DNA of 64,000 bases from an uncultured Clostridia bacterium. Its GTDB lineage: Bacteria; Bacillota; Clostridia; Oscillospirales; Acutalibacteraceae. The stretch is from contig CANQDR010000007.1 in NCBI GenBank assembly GCA_947593615.1, positions 1-64,000 of the forward strand, read 5' to 3'. Below are positions 61,728 to 64,000 of this stretch, one piece after another. The first letter of the stretch is position 1; the number at the start of each line of letters is the position of its first letter. The notes below the pieces were generated by a model. That model made no database searches. It saw nothing but the letters and a program-made list of their open reading frames with translations, and was not told the origin of the DNA. The position numbers and the translations under genes are program-made.

Positions 61728-61768
61728 AAAAAAACGACAAGTTGTTTTTTACAGACTTGTCGTTTAGT
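61728..61768. terminator. Terminator between the XRE gene and lysA
   Basis: Stem AAACGACAAGT / ACTTGTCGTTT with A/T-rich flanks, between convergent genes. Confidence 0.75.
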
Positions 61769-61805
61769 TATGTTATTTATTAATATTTAATTTACAATAT
61801 GGGTG

Positions 61806-63104
61806 TTAAATATCGTTCTTTACAATATCCTCGTAGCTTTCACGTTTGATAATCACGCGAGATGTTCCGTTGTTAACCATAATCATTGCAGGACGAGGAA
61901 TTCTGTTGTAGTTTGACGCCATAGAGTAATTATATGCGCCTGTTGAAAGAACGGCAAGCGTATCCCCTACCTCGACCTCGGCAACTTTTGTATGCTCCTG
62001 AACAAGGTCGCCGCTTTCGCAGCATTTTCCAGCTACGGTAATAACTTCATCGGGAGTTTTATCGGCTTTACTTGCATTTACTACCGTATAATCAGACTGA
62101 TAGAGTGCATAGCGTATATTATCGGTCATACCGCCGTCAACAGAAACATAAGTTCTTATATTCGGTATTTCTTTTTTACCTCCTACGGTGTAAAGTGTGA
62201 TACCTGCTTCTCCCACAATTGAACGGCCGGGCTCAATATAAATAAACGGTACAGGAATACCATATTCGGCAGATTTCGCCTTAACGGCAACAGAAACCTT
62301 TTCCATATAATTTTCATACGGAACAGGTTCGTCCTTTTCAGTGTACATAATACCAAATCCGCCGCCAAGATTAAGTTCTGAAATAACAACGCCGAGTTCA
62401 TTTTTGATTTTACCCATAAAATCAATCATAATTTCTGCTGCGGTTACAAACGGTTCTATATCAAATATCTGAGAACCTATATGGCAATGAAGCTCTTTCA
62501 GACACACATTTTCAAGCTTTATTGCTTCTTTAACAGCATTAAAAGCCTCGCCTGTTTCAAGTGCAAAACCGAACTTTGAATCTATTTGACCTGTTCTGAT
62601 AAAATTATGCGTATGCGCGTCAACGCCCGGCTTGATTCTGAATGAGATATTAGCGGTTACACCCATTTCACCTGCAATGTTATTAAGCAGTTCAAGTTCG
62701 TAAAGATTATCAACAACAAACTTGCCAACCTTTGATTCTAATGCAAATTTTATCTCATCGGCAGTTTTGTTATTGCCGTGAAAATGAACCTTTTCCATTG
62801 GAAATCCTGCCTGCAACGCCGTATAGATTTCACCGCCCGATACAACATCAAGACCAATGTTTTCTTCATTGGCAATTCTGCAAAGCTCCTTGCATGACAA
62901 TGCCTTGCTTGCGTAAAGCGGCATACCGTTTCCGTCATAGAATTTTTTGAATGAATTAACATATGAACGGCAGGTTTCTCTTATCACATTTTCGTCAAGA
63001 ACATAAAGCGGAGTGCCGTATTCTTTGGCAAGCTCTACGGTGTCGCATCCTCCTATTGTAAGATGTCCGTCGCCGTTGACGTTCAAACAATCATTTACAA
63101 ACAT
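61806..63104 (-). CDS. lysA: Diaminopimelate decarboxylase
   Basis: 432 residues. PLP-dependent alanine-racemase-fold enzyme making L-lysine from meso-diaminopimelate. The PLP lysine is in PLYASKALSC. Other motifs are ELHCHIGSQIFD, LNLGGGFGI and PGRSIVGEAG; the C-terminal active-site CCESGDL and the YNYSMASNYN segment are present. It lies 3 bp after engB, so the genes are co-transcribed. Confidence 0.96.
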   Translation of the reverse strand: MFVNDCLNVNGDGHLTIGGCDTVELAKEYGTPLYVLDENVIRETCRSYVNSFKKFYDGNGMPLYASKALSCKELCRIANEENIGLDVVSGGEIYTALQAGFPMEKVHFHGNNKTADEIKFALESKVGKFVVDNLYELELLNNIAGEMGVTANISFRIKPGVDAHTHNFIRTGQIDSKFGFALETGEAFNAVKEAIKLENVCLKELHCHIGSQIFDIEPFVTAAEIMIDFMGKIKNELGVVISELNLGGGFGIMYTEKDEPVPYENYMEKVSVAVKAKSAEYGIPVPFIYIEPGRSIVGEAGITLYTVGGKKEIPNIRTYVSVDGGMTDNIRYALYQSDYTVVNASKADKTPDEVITVAGKCCESGDLVQEHTKVAEVEVGDTLAVLSTGAYNYSMASNYNRIPRPAMIMVNNGTSRVIIKRESYEDIVKNDI

Positions 63105-63107
63105 TTC

Positions 63108-63710
63108 TCATACCTCCGTATTTTTCAAATTATTAATAGAATTTTCTATTATCTTCCTTATATCTTCATTTCCAAGACCTGTCTGAGCAGAAAAAGGAAT
63201 TAACGGCACATAATCAATAGTTTTGAATATATCTTTGTAGTATTCCATTTGCTTATCAAACTGAGTCTTTTTAAGCTTGTCACTTTTTGTAAGAACAGCC
63301 GCAAAGTTATAACCGCCTCTGTAAAGAAAATCAATCATATGCAAGTCGTCATCAGTTGGCGGATGTCGCAAATCCAAAATCTGAATGACAAGCGCGCGGT
63401 TTCTGTCTTGCTCAAAATATCCTTCAACCAGTTTAGCCCATCTTTCTTTTTCTGTTTTGGAAACCTTTGCATATCCGTAACCCGGCAGATCAACCATACG
63501 AAATTCTTTAAGCTTGTAAAAGTTAATAGTTGCTGTTTTTCCCGGCTGAGAGCTTACTCTTGCAAGTGCTTTTCTTTGAACAAGCTTATTTATGAGTGAT
63601 GATTTGCCGACATTGGAATGACCCGAAAAAACTATTTCAGGCAAATCGGAATTTGGCAGCTGTTCAGGCTTGCCCGCGGCAAATTCAAAACTTACTTCAT
63701 TAAAATTCAT
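63108..63710 (-). CDS. engB: Ribosome biogenesis GTPase EngB/YsxC
   Basis: 200 residues. GTPase for late 50S assembly. G1 is GHSNVGKSSL, the switch region is PGKTATINFY, G3 is DLPGYGYAKVS, G4 is TKSDK, and G5 is FSAQTG. The conserved order lon-engB on the minus strand, as in many Firmicutes, supports the call. Confidence 0.96.
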   Translation of the reverse strand: MNFNEVSFEFAAGKPEQLPNSDLPEIVFSGHSNVGKSSLINKLVQRKALARVSSQPGKTATINFYKLKEFRMVDLPGYGYAKVSKTEKERWAKLVEGYFEQDRNRALVIQILDLRHPPTDDDLHMIDFLYRGGYNFAAVLTKSDKLKKTQFDKQMEYYKDIFKTIDYVPLIPFSAQTGLGNEDIRKIIENSINNLKNTEV

Positions 63711-63720
63711 CTTATCTCTC

Positions 63721-64000
63721 CTATTGTCTTATAGTGGCAACGGGTGATTTGGGCTGTGACGAAAAATTAAGACTGTTCCAATCCTTTTCTTTTTCATTAT
63801 CTTTTTCTGAGTTTAGTACGGAAAGAGATATGACATCTGAAAAATTATCAACAGGTATGAAATTTACTTTTTCCTTAACAGCTTTATCAACATCCTGTAA
63901 ATCAGGCTCATTTTCTTTAGGAATGATAACGGTATGTATTCCGTGCTTATATGCCGCCATACTTTTCTCTTTAAGCCCTCCAATAGGAAGAACTTTGCCT
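63721..64000 (-). CDS. lon: Lon protease, C-terminal fragment (runs off the window)
   Basis: Partial gene: the 5' part lies beyond 64000. Reading back from the edge gives GKVLPIGGLKEKSMAAYKHG, the P-domain segment that holds the catalytic lysine of Lon. It continues with VIIPKENEPDLQDV as in full-length Lon. The C-terminal 30 residues (after LSVL) are a variable hydrophilic tail. The stop is 10 bp upstream of engB, so they are one operon. Confidence 0.92.
   Translation of the reverse strand, partial: GKVLPIGGLKEKSMAAYKHGIHTVIIPKENEPDLQDVDKAVKEKVNFIPVDNFSDVISLSVLNSEKDNEKEKDWNSLNFSSQPKSPVATIRQ

Overview
The window is AT-rich chromosomal DNA from a spore-forming, anaerobic member of the Clostridia. 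Three observations point there: a spoIIGA-sigE pair with cwlD, a YlmC/YmxH-type gene and a SleB-like hydrolase; a SCIFF peptide with its radical SAM maturase; and three secreted proteins ending in dockerin domains. Dockerins plus sporulation genes fit a Ruminococcus-like (cellulosome or amylosome bearing) gut bacterium. The genus is inference.

Layout. 0.3-2.4 kb: NatA/NatB-type ABC exporter. 2.8-5.3 kb: secreted leucine-rich-repeat dockerin protein. 5.5-6.9 kb: carbon-nitrogen hydrolase and sugar O-acetyltransferase. 7.0-7.65 kb: a promoter-to-terminator unit whose only clear ORF is a 22-residue peptide. 7.8-15.2 kb (minus): phosphoglucomutase and a surface-polysaccharide set that includes an acyltransferase/glycosyltransferase fusion. 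15.4-18.8 kb: pfkA, a MORN-repeat protein and a MscS channel. 18.9-23.6 kb: lipoprotein, spoIIGA-sigE, DegV, YlmC and cell-wall hydrolase. 23.8-25.5 kb: rpsB-tsf. 25.9-30.7 kb: amino-sugar and lipid-linked glycan operon. 30.8-36.8 kb: hemW, prfC, an Orn/Lys/Arg decarboxylase and scfA-scfB. 36.9-39.0 kb (minus): feoAB.

39.1-46.3 kb is the most unusual host locus. A consensus promoter and a cobalamin-riboswitch-like leader ending in an intrinsic terminator precede six closely spaced genes. They encode a secreted DUF4430 (transcobalamin C-terminal-like) dockerin protein, a small HNH-repeat-like protein, a secreted alpha/alpha-barrel dockerin protein, a membrane-anchored DUF4430 protein, EcfT, and a single polypeptide with two ECF ATPases fused to an S-component-like membrane domain. 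The two structural halves of animal intrinsic factor/transcobalamin are thus present as separate proteins next to an ECF importer under apparent B12 control. I infer a cell-surface cobamide capture and import system.

46.4-50.3 kb: cwlD, radA, a DUF6873-like gene and a XerC/D-type recombinase. 50.4-58.5 kb: two apparently identical tandem copies of a 4,047-bp element, with a 22-bp direct repeat at both ends and at the junction. Each copy encodes an HUH (G2P-like) replication protein, a minimal tyrosine recombinase and small proteins, and carries several strong secondary structures and a candidate structured RNA. It looks like an integrated rolling-circle replicon; tandem arrangement could allow replicative release as known for CTXphi. 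58.6-64 kb (mostly minus): VOC and DinB proteins, gdhA, a small XRE regulator on the plus strand with a palindrome over its promoter, lysA, engB and the 3' end of lon.

All calls come from reading the sequence and the supplied ORF track. No database search or folding program was run.
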